The notes beneath the pieces are model-generated. The model was not told the DNA's origin. It did not search any database and was given only the letters and a program-made list of their open reading frames with translations. Of a DNA stretch of 6,807 nucleotides, positions 1 through 6,545 are shown piece after piece. The position numbers and the translations under genes are program-made. The DNA comes from an uncultured Clostridium sp. (GTDB lineage Bacteria > Bacillota_A > Clostridia > Lachnospirales > Lachnospiraceae), in contig USQV01000054.1 of assembly GCA_900556965.1 (NCBI GenBank), forward strand, positions 1 to 6,807, in the 5' to 3' direction. Position 1 is the stretch's first letter. Each line of letters starts with the position of its first letter.

Positions 1-500
1 CCGCCGATCGCAACGACGGGGATATCCACTGCCTTGCAGACAGCCGCCAGAGCCTCCGGCGTAACTGCGGTTGCATCTGTCTTTGTCCCGGTCGGATACA
101 TGGCTCCAACGCCGAGATAATCCGCACCGTGGGACTGTGCCAGAAGGGCCTGCTCGACGGTCTTGCAGGAAACGCCGATGATCTTATCCGGCCCCAGCTT
201 TTTTCTGGCATCGAGGGCTTCCATATCGCTCTGGCCAACGTGAACACCATCCGCGTCCACTAAAAGAGCGATCTCTACATTATCGTTGATCACAAACGGA
301 ACGTGATAACGGGCACATACGTTTTTAAGCTTCTTTGCTTCCTCCAGAAAAGCCTCTGTATCCAGATGCTTTTCCCTAAGCTGAACAAATGTGGCCCCTC
401 CCTTCAGGGCCTTTTCCACCGCGCTCTCCAAAGTTTCTCCCTTTAACCATGTACGGTCTGTCACCGCATATAGACGCATATCCTCCGGTCTGCAATTCAT
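1..500 (-). CDS. thiE: Thiamine phosphate synthase ThiE, N-terminal 166 residues (3' end outside window)
   Basis: ThiE joins the thiazole phosphate and HMP-pyrophosphate moieties to make thiamine monophosphate in the cytoplasm. The visible part reads as the first three quarters of the TIM-barrel enzyme: LYAVTDR near residue 10, QLREK at 40-44, INDN at 71-74, DGVHVGQ at 84-90, IIGVSCKT at 107-114 and the pyrophosphate-binding GVGAMYPTGTKTDA segment at 130-143. The family is usually about 210-220 residues, so roughly 45-55 residues lie beyond the window edge. The chosen ATG at 500-498 has a GGAAGGAAG ribosome binding site about 7 nt upstream and starts just after the riboswitch terminator. An in-frame ATG at 479 has GGAGG only 2 nt away, too close to be favoured. 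There is no frameshift in the visible part. The gene is under its own TPP-responsive leader. Confidence 0.95.
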   Translation of the reverse strand, partial: MNCRPEDMRLYAVTDRTWLKGETLESAVEKALKGGATFVQLREKHLDTEAFLEEAKKLKNVCARYHVPFVINDNVEIALLVDADGVHVGQSDMEALDARKKLGPDKIIGVSCKTVEQALLAQSHGADYLGVGAMYPTGTKTDATAVTPEALAAVCKAVDIPVVAIG

Positions 501-520
501 AAATGCACTTCCTTCCCAAT

Positions 521-554
521 AAAAAAGTGGAAATACGCAGGTATCTCCACTTTT
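521..554 (-). terminator. Intrinsic terminator of the thiE riboswitch
   Basis: On the minus strand, 14-nt arms AAAAGTGGAGATAC and GTATTTCCACTTTT pair fully (one G-U) around a CTGC loop and run straight into a six-T tract ending at 521. It lies between the TPP aptamer and the thiE ribosome binding site, so its formation would stop transcription before thiE. TGGAAA at 567-562, at the 3' edge of the aptamer, is complementary to TTTCCA (533-528) in the 3' arm and is a candidate antiterminator strand. Confidence 0.9.
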
Positions 555-564
555 CACGTTGTTT

Positions 565-662
565 CCATTTCTTCCTACGTTGGCATTATCCAAATCAGGT
601 ATACGGGTCTTGGCAGCACAGCCAACTCTCAGCCCGCTCTTACGGGCTCCCCGGTACGAGTA
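565..662 (-). promoter_or_regulatory. TPP riboswitch (THI element) aptamer upstream of thiE
   Basis: Read on the minus strand, the conserved blocks of the TPP aptamer occur in order. GGGGAGCC is followed by a GCCCG/CGGGC hairpin (632-647), CTGAGA at 632-627 (the pyrimidine-sensing segment), a small TTGGC/GCCAA variable stem (610-625), ACCTGA at 600-595, and GGATAATGCCAACG through TAGGAAG, ending at 571. With TPP bound, the downstream terminator is expected to form and thiE to be off. The P1 closing stem could not be resolved confidently by eye, so the outer limits are approximate. The class assignment is secure because of the long invariant blocks. Confidence 0.96.
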
Positions 663-680
663 TTATTCTATTTGGTAATA

Positions 681-709
681 AATATAACCCTCACGGCAGG
701 CCTTGTCAA
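681..709 (-). promoter_or_regulatory. Sigma-A-type promoter for the thiE leader
   Basis: TTGACA (709-704) and TATATT (686-681) are separated by exactly 17 bp on the minus strand, a near-perfect housekeeping promoter. Transcription should start near 674, so the whole TPP aptamer is in the RNA. The -35 box begins only about 13 bp past the stop codon of the upstream membrane-protein gene. No terminator is visible between them, so read-through from that gene would also pass through the riboswitch. Confidence 0.85.
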
Positions 710-721
710 GCGGCATCTGCT

Positions 722-1552
722 TTACGGTTCCTCATCCTCTATCTCCCTTTCAAGGATCTTCGGGATAAATCTTCTGGCAAATTTCCCCTGTCCGCGTCCC
801 TTTACATAGAAATAGCCAATCACGGAAAACACGGCTGCGCCGATGAAATTGACAAACAGATCCTCCATCGTATCGTAAAGCCCTACATCCAGATAGCCTC
901 CCACGCCGAGGGGGATCTCCTTTCCGTCTGCGATGACGATGACATCGGAAATATTTTTAATCACCACCGCGTGGTTTCCTCCTGCCGGATCCAGCATTAC
1001 CGACGAGATCGCCGTTACCACCGTATCCTTCTGCATGTCAAACAGGAAGATCCGATCCATGGAGCACTCAAAAAACTCCCACAGCACTCCGATCGTCATG
1101 GAAAAGCAGAAGGCCACGATCGCCATAAATACCGGGGAAAGGGTCAGGGAAAACCGCTCGCTCCGGTCGAATAGATCCACAAGGCAGAAGCCCACTGCCG
1201 CACATAAAAATCCGTTTAACGTATGGAGCATAGTATCCCAATACGGATACGTCGTATAGTAGGCGCTTATCTCTCCCAGCACCTCCGCCGCAAAAATAAA
1301 TAAAAGGATGATGATCTCCAGCGTATCCGGCAGATCGACCTCAAGCTTTCGCTCTAAGACCGTCGGAAGAATAAAAAGGATCAGCGTCAGCGCGCACAGG
1401 AAGACATTCTCAAAGTTCCTGTTAAAAAACTGTGCGATCATCACAAGGATCACCGCCGCCCGAAGTGCGATATAGACTGCGGATACCACCGGCTTTTTTA
1501 AGAGCATCCTTTTTGATTCTATCAGGAAATTCCGTATCTTTCTTCCTCTCAT
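722..1552 (-). CDS. Six-helix integral membrane protein, YjdF/DUF2238-like (function unknown)
   Basis: This 276-residue protein has hydrophobic segments near residues 22-42, 46-66, 78-98, 108-128, 140-160 and 233-251, so it is a polytopic inner-membrane protein. Between helices 5 and 6 lies a hydrophilic stretch of about 70 residues, and the tail is charged and ends in DEEP. Conserved-looking polar/aromatic motifs sit at helix ends: YPYWDTMLH (102-110), LWEFFE (157-162) and YDTMEDL (226-232). The WDxxLH...WEFFE...DTxxDL pattern recalls the YjdF/DUF2238 group of uncharacterised membrane proteins; this is recognition from memory, not a search. The ATG at 1552 is chosen because AGAGGAGA lies about 7 nt upstream. 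The open frame continues to 1657, but that extension is hydrophilic, lacks a ribosome binding site and covers the promoter. The gene is divergent from the aspartokinase gene and ends just before the thiE promoter. The function is unknown. Confidence 0.8.
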   Translation of the reverse strand: MRGRKIRNFLIESKRMLLKKPVVSAVYIALRAAVILVMIAQFFNRNFENVFLCALTLILFILPTVLERKLEVDLPDTLEIIILLFIFAAEVLGEISAYYTTYPYWDTMLHTLNGFLCAAVGFCLVDLFDRSERFSLTLSPVFMAIVAFCFSMTIGVLWEFFECSMDRIFLFDMQKDTVVTAISSVMLDPAGGNHAVVIKNISDVIVIADGKEIPLGVGGYLDVGLYDTMEDLFVNFIGAAVFSVIGYFYVKGRGQGKFARRFIPKILEREIEDEEP

Positions 1553-1584
1553 AAATTTTCTCCTCTGAATGTGTCGTTCACTAC

Positions 1585-1613
1585 AGTGTAACACATCCCC
1601 ATGATTTTTACAA
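1585..1613 (-). promoter_or_regulatory. Probable promoter of the membrane-protein gene
   Basis: TTGTAA (1613-1608) and TACACT (1590-1585) are spaced 17 bp apart on the minus strand. Each matches 4 of 6 consensus positions. The predicted start near 1578 gives a leader of about 25 nt containing AGAGGAGA before the ATG at 1552. It would exclude translation from the upstream in-frame ATG at 1657. Confidence 0.55.
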
Positions 1614-1621
1614 TTAATAAT

Positions 1622-1643
1622 ATCGGAGTCAAAAGCCTCCGAT
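1622..1643. repeat. Inverted repeat ATCGGAG-N8-CTCCGAT between divergent promoters
   Basis: Perfect 7-bp arms at 1622-1628 and 1637-1643 flank an 8-nt centre. The dyad sits between the -35 box of the membrane-protein promoter (1608-1613) and that of the aspartokinase promoter (1649-1654), where a regulator could affect both. It is not transcribed from either predicted start. Only four T residues follow it, so it is a weak terminator candidate at best. The string ATCGGAGG recurs at the aspartokinase ribosome binding site (1713-1720). Confidence 0.5.
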
Positions 1644-1648
1644 TTTGA

Positions 1649-1677
1649 TTGACGCAAAAAGGAAGAAATAGTATATT
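1649..1677 (+). promoter_or_regulatory. Sigma-A-type promoter of the aspartokinase gene
   Basis: TTGACG (1649-1654) and TATATT (1672-1677) have a 17-bp spacer, a strong housekeeping match. Initiation near 1684 leaves a leader of only about 42 nt, too short for a lysine riboswitch (L-box) or a T-box. Control of this gene is therefore probably by protein factors or by feedback on the enzyme. Confidence 0.8.
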
Positions 1678-1725
1678 GACACTGTGACAGAATAAACAGT
1701 CAGAATACGGTTATCGGAGGACATC

Positions 1726-2937
1726 ATGTTAATAGTTAAGAAGTTTGGCGGCACTTCCGTCGCCGATAAAGACCGTATCTTCAATGTGGCCAGACGCTGC
1801 ATTGAGGATTATCAAAAAGGAAATGATATCGTTGTCGTATTATCCGCAATGGGGAAATATACTGACGAATTGATCCAAAAAGCAAAGGAGATCAATCCGG
1901 ATCCGCCGAAAAGAGAGATGGATATGCTCTTTACGATCGGTGAGCAGATGTCTGTGGCACTTATGGCAATGGCAATGGATACGCTGGGTGTCCGGGCCAT
2001 CTCCCTCAATGCCTTTCAGGTTGCCATGCATACCACCTCCGTTTACGGAAACGCACGTTTAAAAAGGATCGATACAGAGCGGATCCGCATGGAGCTTGAC
2101 GACCGGAAGATCGTGATCGTCACCGGCTTTCAGGGGATCAATAAATTTGATGACTATACCACACTGGGACGCGGCGGCTCCGACACGACAGCCGTTGCTT
2201 TGGCTGCGGCGCTTCACGCCGATGCCTGTGAAATCTATACCGATGTTGACGGGGTATATACCGCAGACCCGCGCCTTGTCCCGACGGCAAAAAAATTGAA
2301 GGAGATCACTTACGACGAGATGCTTGATCTGGCCACTTTGGGAGCCGGTGTCCTTCATAACCGGTCTGTGGAGATGGCAAAAAAATACGGGGTGCCGCTC
2401 ATCGTGCGCTCCAGTCTAAATCGCTCAGAAGGTACTGTAGTTAAGGAGGTCGTAAATAAAATGGAACGGATGCTCATCAGTGGAGTCGCTCTGGATAAAA
2501 GTGCTGACCGAATCTCTGTGTTCGGACTGCCGGACACACCGGGAACTGTTTTCAAGCTTTTCAATGTGCTGGCAAAGGCCAATATCAATGTGGATATCAT
2601 CATTCAGTCAGCCGGTCATGACGGCACAAAGGATATCTCCTTCACGGTTGCCGACGATAACCTAAAGGAAACCCTCTCCCACTTAGAGGAGCGCAAGGAA
2701 ACTCTCAATTTTGAGCATATTGAATACGACTGCGACATGGTCAAGCTGTCCATCGTCGGTGCGGGAATGATCTCAAACCCCGGCGTTGCGGCAAAGATGT
2801 TTGAATGCCTCTACAATCAGAACGTCAACATCGACATGATCGCCACCTCCGAGATCCGCATCACCGTCCTGATCCCGTCAAAGGATGCCATGGCTGCCAT
2901 GAACGCCGTCCATGATGCCTTCGGTCTTTCGGAATAG
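1726..2937 (+). CDS. lysC: Aspartokinase (aspartate kinase) with tandem ACT domains
   Basis: This enzyme phosphorylates L-aspartate to 4-aspartyl phosphate with ATP, the first step of the lysine, diaminopimelate, threonine and methionine branch. The 403 residues match full-length monofunctional aspartokinases. The amino-acid kinase domain spans about 1-235, with KFGGTSV at 6-12, FTIGEQMS at 69-76, the GRGGSDTTAVA substrate/ATP loop at 148-158 and YTDVDGVYTADPR at 171-183. Two ACT domains follow, at about 260-330 (SVFGLPDTPGTVFKLF) and 338-403 (VKLSIVGAGMISNPGVAAKMF, IDMIATSEIRI). The start has GGAGG 5 nt upstream. The ACT pair implies allosteric feedback by an end product, but whether this is lysine or threonine cannot be read by eye. 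The symbol lysC is used for the general family; paralogue identity (lysC, dapG or thrD type) is not resolved. Confidence 0.95.
   Translation: MLIVKKFGGTSVADKDRIFNVARRCIEDYQKGNDIVVVLSAMGKYTDELIQKAKEINPDPPKREMDMLFTIGEQMSVALMAMAMDTLGVRAISLNAFQVAMHTTSVYGNARLKRIDTERIRMELDDRKIVIVTGFQGINKFDDYTTLGRGGSDTTAVALAAALHADACEIYTDVDGVYTADPRLVPTAKKLKEITYDEMLDLATLGAGVLHNRSVEMAKKYGVPLIVRSSLNRSEGTVVKEVVNKMERMLISGVALDKSADRISVFGLPDTPGTVFKLFNVLAKANINVDIIIQSAGHDGTKDISFTVADDNLKETLSHLEERKETLNFEHIEYDCDMVKLSIVGAGMISNPGVAAKMFECLYNQNVNIDMIATSEIRITVLIPSKDAMAAMNAVHDAFGLSE
2443..2463 (+). promoter_or_regulatory. Internal ribosome binding site and ATG for an aspartokinase beta subunit
   Basis: Inside the aspartokinase gene, TTAAGGAGGT (2441-2450) is nearly the full anti-Shine-Dalgarno complement, and an in-frame ATG follows at 2461-2463 with 11 nt between GGAGG and ATG. 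The ATG is codon 246, at the junction between the kinase and ACT domains. Translation from it would give a 158-residue ACT-only polypeptide ending at 2937. Bacillus subtilis LysC and Corynebacterium aspartokinase are known to make alpha2beta2 enzymes from such an in-frame internal start, at a very similar position. That it works here is inference. Confidence 0.7.
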
Positions 2938-2960
2938 AACGAAAACCGTTCTGCAATCAA

Positions 2961-3022
2961 GAAGGAGCATCGTCCATCGATACCGGATCCTCTGATCCTG
3001 CCTCGAAGGGCAATGCTCCTTT
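2961..3022. terminator. Long hairpin between convergent genes, possible bidirectional terminator
   Basis: AAGGAGCAT (2962-2970) pairs with ATGCTCCTT (3013-3021). Interior pairing continues with CC/GG and TCGA/TCGA (2974-2980 with 3003-3009, one A-A mismatch) and ends in a GGATC-CTCT-GATCC apical hairpin (2985-2998). The element lies between the ends of the aspartokinase gene (plus) and the isocitrate dehydrogenase gene (minus), the expected place for a shared terminator. The T tracts on both exits are poor (CTTTAG on plus, CTTCTT on minus), so it may act mainly as a 3'-end-stabilising structure. The remainder of the 2938-3053 gap holds only a short palindrome at 3028-3040. Confidence 0.55.
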
Positions 3023-3053
3023 AGTATGTTTAAGTTAAACGGCTATGAGGTTT

Positions 3054-4271
3054 CTAGCAGGATAACATCGTTTCCAGTGTTTTTCTGATGGCAACGATGA
3101 AGTCCAGACTGTTTAATACCACCGGATCCGGAAGTGTAGTCATAAGAGCCAGATCCTTTGTCATCTTTCCGCTCTCAATCGTATCGATCGTTGCCTTCTC
3201 CAGCTTATCCGCAAATTCCATAAGCTCCTTATTTCCGTCCAGCTCACCGCGCTTTCTTAACGCTCCGGACCATGCAAAGATCGTTGCCACAGAGTTTGTG
3301 GAAGTCTCCTCGCCCTTAAGGTACTTATAGTAGTGACGCTGTACGGTTCCGTGAGCCGCCTCATACTCATAGTATCCGTGAGGAGAAACCAGAACAGAGG
3401 TCATCATTGCAAGAGAACCGAAGGCAGAGGAGACCATATCGCTCATCACGTCGCCGTCATAATTCTTGCAGGCCCAGATAAATCCGCCCTCGGCCTTCAT
3501 GACACGGGCTACCGCATCATCGATGAGAGTATAGAAGTATTCGATCCCTGCTGCCGCAAATTTTTCCTTATACTCTTTCTCAAAGAGCTCTGCGAAAATA
3601 TCCTTGAAGCGATGGTCATATTTCTTGGAAACCGTATCCTTTGTGGCAAACCAGACATCCTGCTTTGTGGCAAGGGCATACTCAAAGCAGCTCTTGGCAA
3701 AGTTTTCGATGGAATCGTCTAAGTTGTACTGTCCCTGAACTACGCCCGGCCCCTCAAATTTATGAACCGTGATGGTCTGCTCCTCGCCTCCGTCTGCCGG
3801 AGTGTATACAAGCTTCACCTCACCGGCTCCCGGAATGCGAAGCTCTGCGTTCTTATACACATCACCGTAAGCGTGTCTTGCCAGCGTGATCGGTTTTTTC
3901 CAGTTCTTTACACATGGCTCGATGCCTTTTACAATGATCGGGCAGCGGAACACGGTTCCGTCAAGGATCGCACGGATCGTGCCGTTCGGGCTTTTCCACA
4001 TTTCCTTCAGGTTATATTCCTTCACACGGGCAGCGTTCGCTGTGATCGTGGCACACTTTACGGCAACTCCGTATTTCTTTGTTGCCTCAGCAGAATCAAT
4101 GGTAACCTGATCGTTTGTCTTGTCACGGTATTCCAGACCCAGATCGTAATATTCCGTGTTCAGATCGATAAAGGGAAGAAGCAGCTCATCCTTGATATAC
4201 TGCCAGAGGATCCTGGTCATCTCATCTCCGTCCATCTCTACCAGCGGAGTCATCATCTTAATCTTTTCCAT
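3054..4271 (-). CDS. icd: NADP-dependent isocitrate dehydrogenase, eukaryotic-type homodimeric
   Basis: The enzyme oxidatively decarboxylates isocitrate to 2-oxoglutarate with NADP, supplying NADPH and the precursor of glutamate. The 405-residue protein belongs to the homodimeric subfamily typified by human IDH1, not the E. coli Icd type. SPNGTIR is at 94-100, FRCPI at 108-112 and RHAYGDVYK at 132-140. The substrate arginines R100, R109 and R132 fall at the same numbers as in human IDH1. Catalytic/metal residues are K211 (in [10 protein letters not shown]), D251, D274 and D278 (in NYDGDVMSD), and the cofactor loop AAHGTVQRH is at 305-313. R312 and H313 correspond to the NADP-selective pair. 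The start has AGGAG 5 nt upstream. The gene is third in a minus-strand unit, 43 nt after the permease stop, with no obvious promoter or terminator in the gap. It may therefore be cotranscribed with the permease. Confidence 0.95.
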   Translation of the reverse strand: MEKIKMMTPLVEMDGDEMTRILWQYIKDELLLPFIDLNTEYYDLGLEYRDKTNDQVTIDSAEATKKYGVAVKCATITANAARVKEYNLKEMWKSPNGTIRAILDGTVFRCPIIVKGIEPCVKNWKKPITLARHAYGDVYKNAELRIPGAGEVKLVYTPADGGEEQTITVHKFEGPGVVQGQYNLDDSIENFAKSCFEYALATKQDVWFATKDTVSKKYDHRFKDIFAELFEKEYKEKFAAAGIEYFYTLIDDAVARVMKAEGGFIWACKNYDGDVMSDMVSSAFGSLAMMTSVLVSPHGYYEYEAAHGTVQRHYYKYLKGEETSTNSVATIFAWSGALRKRGELDGNKELMEFADKLEKATIDTIESGKMTKDLALMTTLPDPVVLNSLDFIVAIRKTLETMLSC

Positions 4272-4314
4272 CTTTACTCCTGTCTGCCGACTTTTCTGCG
4301 GCCGATATCATAAA

Positions 4315-5628
4315 CTATAAGATCATTGCAACAACTACATTATAAACTGCACAGCTGATCACACTGACCGGAACTGCAACAAATAACAGGCGGTTGAACA
4401 GATTATTTCTCTCCTCCTCATTTCCGCAGGAGCCAAGGATCAGGCTGCCGCCGGATGAGAATGGGCTGATGGCGCTGGACTGTGCGCCAAGCACTGTGCA
4501 GGCAAAAAGCACGGCCGGATTGAGGCCTGTGGATACGGCCAGAGCCGGGATCAGCGGGAACAGAGCCGGAGCAACAACACCTGTGGTGGAGCTGAAGAAG
4601 CTCATGAAGGCTGCGACAAGGCTGAAGGCGATCGGAACAAGTGCTACCGGAACATTAGAGCCGATCCATGCAGACAGTGCATCGATCGTACCTGCCTTAA
4701 CCGCAACGGCGATCAGCATTCCTGCACCGGCGATCATGATAATCGTATTCCACGGTACCTTTGCGATAACCTCCTTCTGAGGTGCCAGATCCATAAGAAG
4801 GGCCACTACAGTAAAGCATACTGCTACAAGGCCTACATCGATCTTTCCGCTGATGGTCTTGATCAGTGCATTTCCCGGAAGGATCATCTTTAAAAGCGGG
4901 AAGATCAGGACAACTGCCATCATGACCAGCATAAGAGCCAGTGTCTTTTTCTGCTTATCGTTAAAGGGCTCCGGCTTCTTGAAGGTTACGCCCTTACCGA
5001 TATTTCTGTTGGACTTGAAGCCATAACGGAAGATCGCGATCAAAACAAGAGAGAAAATAACGGCAAAGCCGAAAATCTTTAATTCCTCAGAGAAGGAATC
5101 CGGAGCGGTTAAGGACGGCTCTGCCTCATAGGCGGTGTCCATAAGGCCGCGGAAGATAACGCCCAGTGCTGCCGTCGGGAAGTTACCGCCTGCAAGGGCG
5201 CCGCAGTTGATCGCAACCGCACCTGTCACCTTGTCCATCTTTGCCTCATCACAGATCAAGAGAGTGATCGGAGCTAAGAAGGCAAGTACGGTAAAGTATG
5301 CTGCTCCCATAACGGAAAGTACGACTGCCACGAAAAAGAGGGCAAAGGGAAGGAGTCCCGGAAAGCTTCTGCAGGCATAGAGCAGGGCGGAGGACATCTT
5401 TTCAAGGGTTCCGTTAATAGCGGCAAAATTATAAAACAGGGAAACAGAGAGGATCACAAACATGGTACTTGTCGGCCAGCATGCGATCAGCTCTTTTGTC
5501 TTCATTCCCAGTGCAAAGCATCCGATCAGGTAGGCAAAGGCGATACAGAAAAGCCCGGTATTGATCTTTGTCTTGTATCCGAGAACAACTGCCAGAGCGA
5601 TCGCTGCAACGAGAACTATGCTAATCAT
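4315..5628 (-). CDS. MatC/SLC13-like organic-acid (dicarboxylate) permease
   Basis: This 437-residue polytopic membrane protein has about 11-12 hydrophobic segments and a cytoplasmic-looking charged linker around 203-228 (GFKSNRNIGKG...FNDKQKK). The N-terminus (about 1-150) resembles the MatC N-terminal region: an INTGLFCIAFAYLIG helix, GMKTKELIACWP at 41-52, then FVILSVSLFYNFA. Polar re-entrant-like loops appear once per half: GALAGGNFPTAALG at 143-156 and SSTTGVVAPALFP at 346-358, with SAISPFSSGGSL at 385-396 near the end. These features fit the ion transporter superfamily, whose members move malonate, succinate, citrate or similar anions, often with Na+. The substrate is unknown. The start at 5628 has GGAGG about 10 nt upstream and lies 22 nt after the DUF6282 stop, so the two genes are almost certainly cotranscribed. 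Confidence 0.82.
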   Translation of the reverse strand: MISIVLVAAIALAVVLGYKTKINTGLFCIAFAYLIGCFALGMKTKELIACWPTSTMFVILSVSLFYNFAAINGTLEKMSSALLYACRSFPGLLPFALFFVAVVLSVMGAAYFTVLAFLAPITLLICDEAKMDKVTGAVAINCGALAGGNFPTAALGVIFRGLMDTAYEAEPSLTAPDSFSEELKIFGFAVIFSLVLIAIFRYGFKSNRNIGKGVTFKKPEPFNDKQKKTLALMLVMMAVVLIFPLLKMILPGNALIKTISGKIDVGLVAVCFTVVALLMDLAPQKEVIAKVPWNTIIMIAGAGMLIAVAVKAGTIDALSAWIGSNVPVALVPIAFSLVAAFMSFFSSTTGVVAPALFPLIPALAVSTGLNPAVLFACTVLGAQSSAISPFSSGGSLILGSCGNEEERNNLFNRLLFVAVPVSVISCAVYNVVVAMIL

Positions 5629-5650
5629 ATTCAGTATTCCTCCAATTATC

Positions 5651-6514
5651 TTATTCTTCCAGTCCTAAAAGGCGGGACGGAATGGTTCTTGTCATGTAGT
5701 AGATCTGTTCCTCCGGGATACCATGATCGGCAAGATACTGCATGTATTCCTCCATGGCAAGCTCCCAGTGAGGATTTTCTGTCTGACCGCCATCGGTGTC
5801 CACCATAACATTTTTATAGCCTACTTCCTTGATGATCTCCAGATTGGAAGGCAGATTGCTCTTATACTTTCCGCCGCCCATGTTCTGTGCATAGCAGCGC
5901 TCTAAGATCACATCGTAGTCCTTGACCATGCGGAGCTGATCCTCGACGCTCATGTCAACGATCCACCATTCCGGATGGGTGATAACGATATTCTTTACTC
6001 CTGCATTTCTTGCTGCCTCAACGACCACGAAGGCCTCTTGTGGGGAGATATGGGCAGTTCCAAGAACGGCATTGTGATCCTTGATCAGCTCAAGTACATC
6101 CTTTAACTCCGGAACGATCTTTCCGTCGCGGACAACATCGACGCAGCCGGACGGATCCTGATTATTTTTTACCAGATGATTTCTTGCAGACTGTGTCGGA
6201 AGCCATACGACCTTTGCCCCCAGCTTTAACGCAGTATCGACTGCCTTCGGGTTGATCCCTCCTACGACACGGTTTAAGGTAATGCTGCCGAACATGGTGA
6301 AATTATTTGTATTTCCATGAACGATCTTGTTGTGGCGGTTGCACAGATAAGCACGATCCATCGTAGTTCCCTGATGGGTCTTAATTACGATCGCTCTTGC
6401 TCCCACGCGGATAGCTGCTTCCATTAATTCAAAGTCATCATAGGCGCGCAGACGAAGATCCGGATTAGTGTGGACATGCATATCGATGACGCCCTTCATT
6501 GATACCTTGCTCAT
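5651..6514 (-). CDS. DUF6282 family protein, amidohydrolase-like metal-dependent hydrolase
   Basis: This soluble 287-residue protein has no signal peptide. It carries an amidohydrolase-style set of candidate metal ligands: HVH at 13-15 in IDMHVHTNPD, K45 and H47 in VIKTHQGT, H155 in GTAHIS, H180 in ITHPEWW, and D239/D241 in VDTDGG. The segments FGSITLNRVVGGINPKAVDT (75-94) and VVWLPTQSARNH (102-113) are what I recall as diagnostic of DUF6282, a family without an assigned reaction. The ligand layout suggests a TIM-barrel hydrolase acting on a C-N or ester bond, but no substrate is known. The start at 6514 follows AGGAGGGGG within 3-7 nt. The gene is first in the unit with the permease and is divergent from the LysR gene. 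A DUF6282 protein next to an organic-acid importer suggests that it processes the imported compound; that is inference. Confidence 0.82.
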   Translation of the reverse strand: MSKVSMKGVIDMHVHTNPDLRLRAYDDFELMEAAIRVGARAIVIKTHQGTTMDRAYLCNRHNKIVHGNTNNFTMFGSITLNRVVGGINPKAVDTALKLGAKVVWLPTQSARNHLVKNNQDPSGCVDVVRDGKIVPELKDVLELIKDHNAVLGTAHISPQEAFVVVEAARNAGVKNIVITHPEWWIVDMSVEDQLRMVKDYDVILERCYAQNMGGGKYKSNLPSNLEIIKEVGYKNVMVDTDGGQTENPHWELAMEEYMQYLADHGIPEEQIYYMTRTIPSRLLGLEE

Positions 6515-6545
6515 TTTCCCCCTCCTATTGATTTTTTTTGTTTTT

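Noticed and set aside
503..1174. Plus-strand open frame of 223 codons
   Set aside because: It runs antisense through the TPP riboswitch leader and the membrane-protein gene, encodes low-complexity His/Arg-rich text, and has no family resemblance or credible ribosome binding site.
1553..1657. N-terminal extension of the membrane protein to an ATG at 1657
   Set aside because: There is no ribosome binding site at 1657, the extension is hydrophilic and unlike the rest, and it would cover the predicted promoter (1585-1613) and the dyad. The ATG at 1552 has a good AGAGGAGA site.
1678..1725. Possible lysine riboswitch or T-box ahead of aspartokinase
   Set aside because: The leader from the predicted transcript start is only about 42 nt, and none of the conserved L-box or T-box blocks is present.
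3028..3040. GTTTAA-G-TTAAAC palindrome
   Set aside because: It is a small AT-rich symmetry with no promoter nearby to give it context, and chance is a sufficient explanation.
3762..4313. Plus-strand open frame of 183 codons
   Set aside because: It is antisense to the clearly coding isocitrate dehydrogenase gene, and its protein sequence has no recognisable domain.
4272..4314. Short hairpin potential (GCCG/CGGC) between the permease and isocitrate dehydrogenase genes
   Set aside because: The stem is only 4 bp with a 9-nt loop and no T tract, so it is not convincing as an attenuator or terminator.
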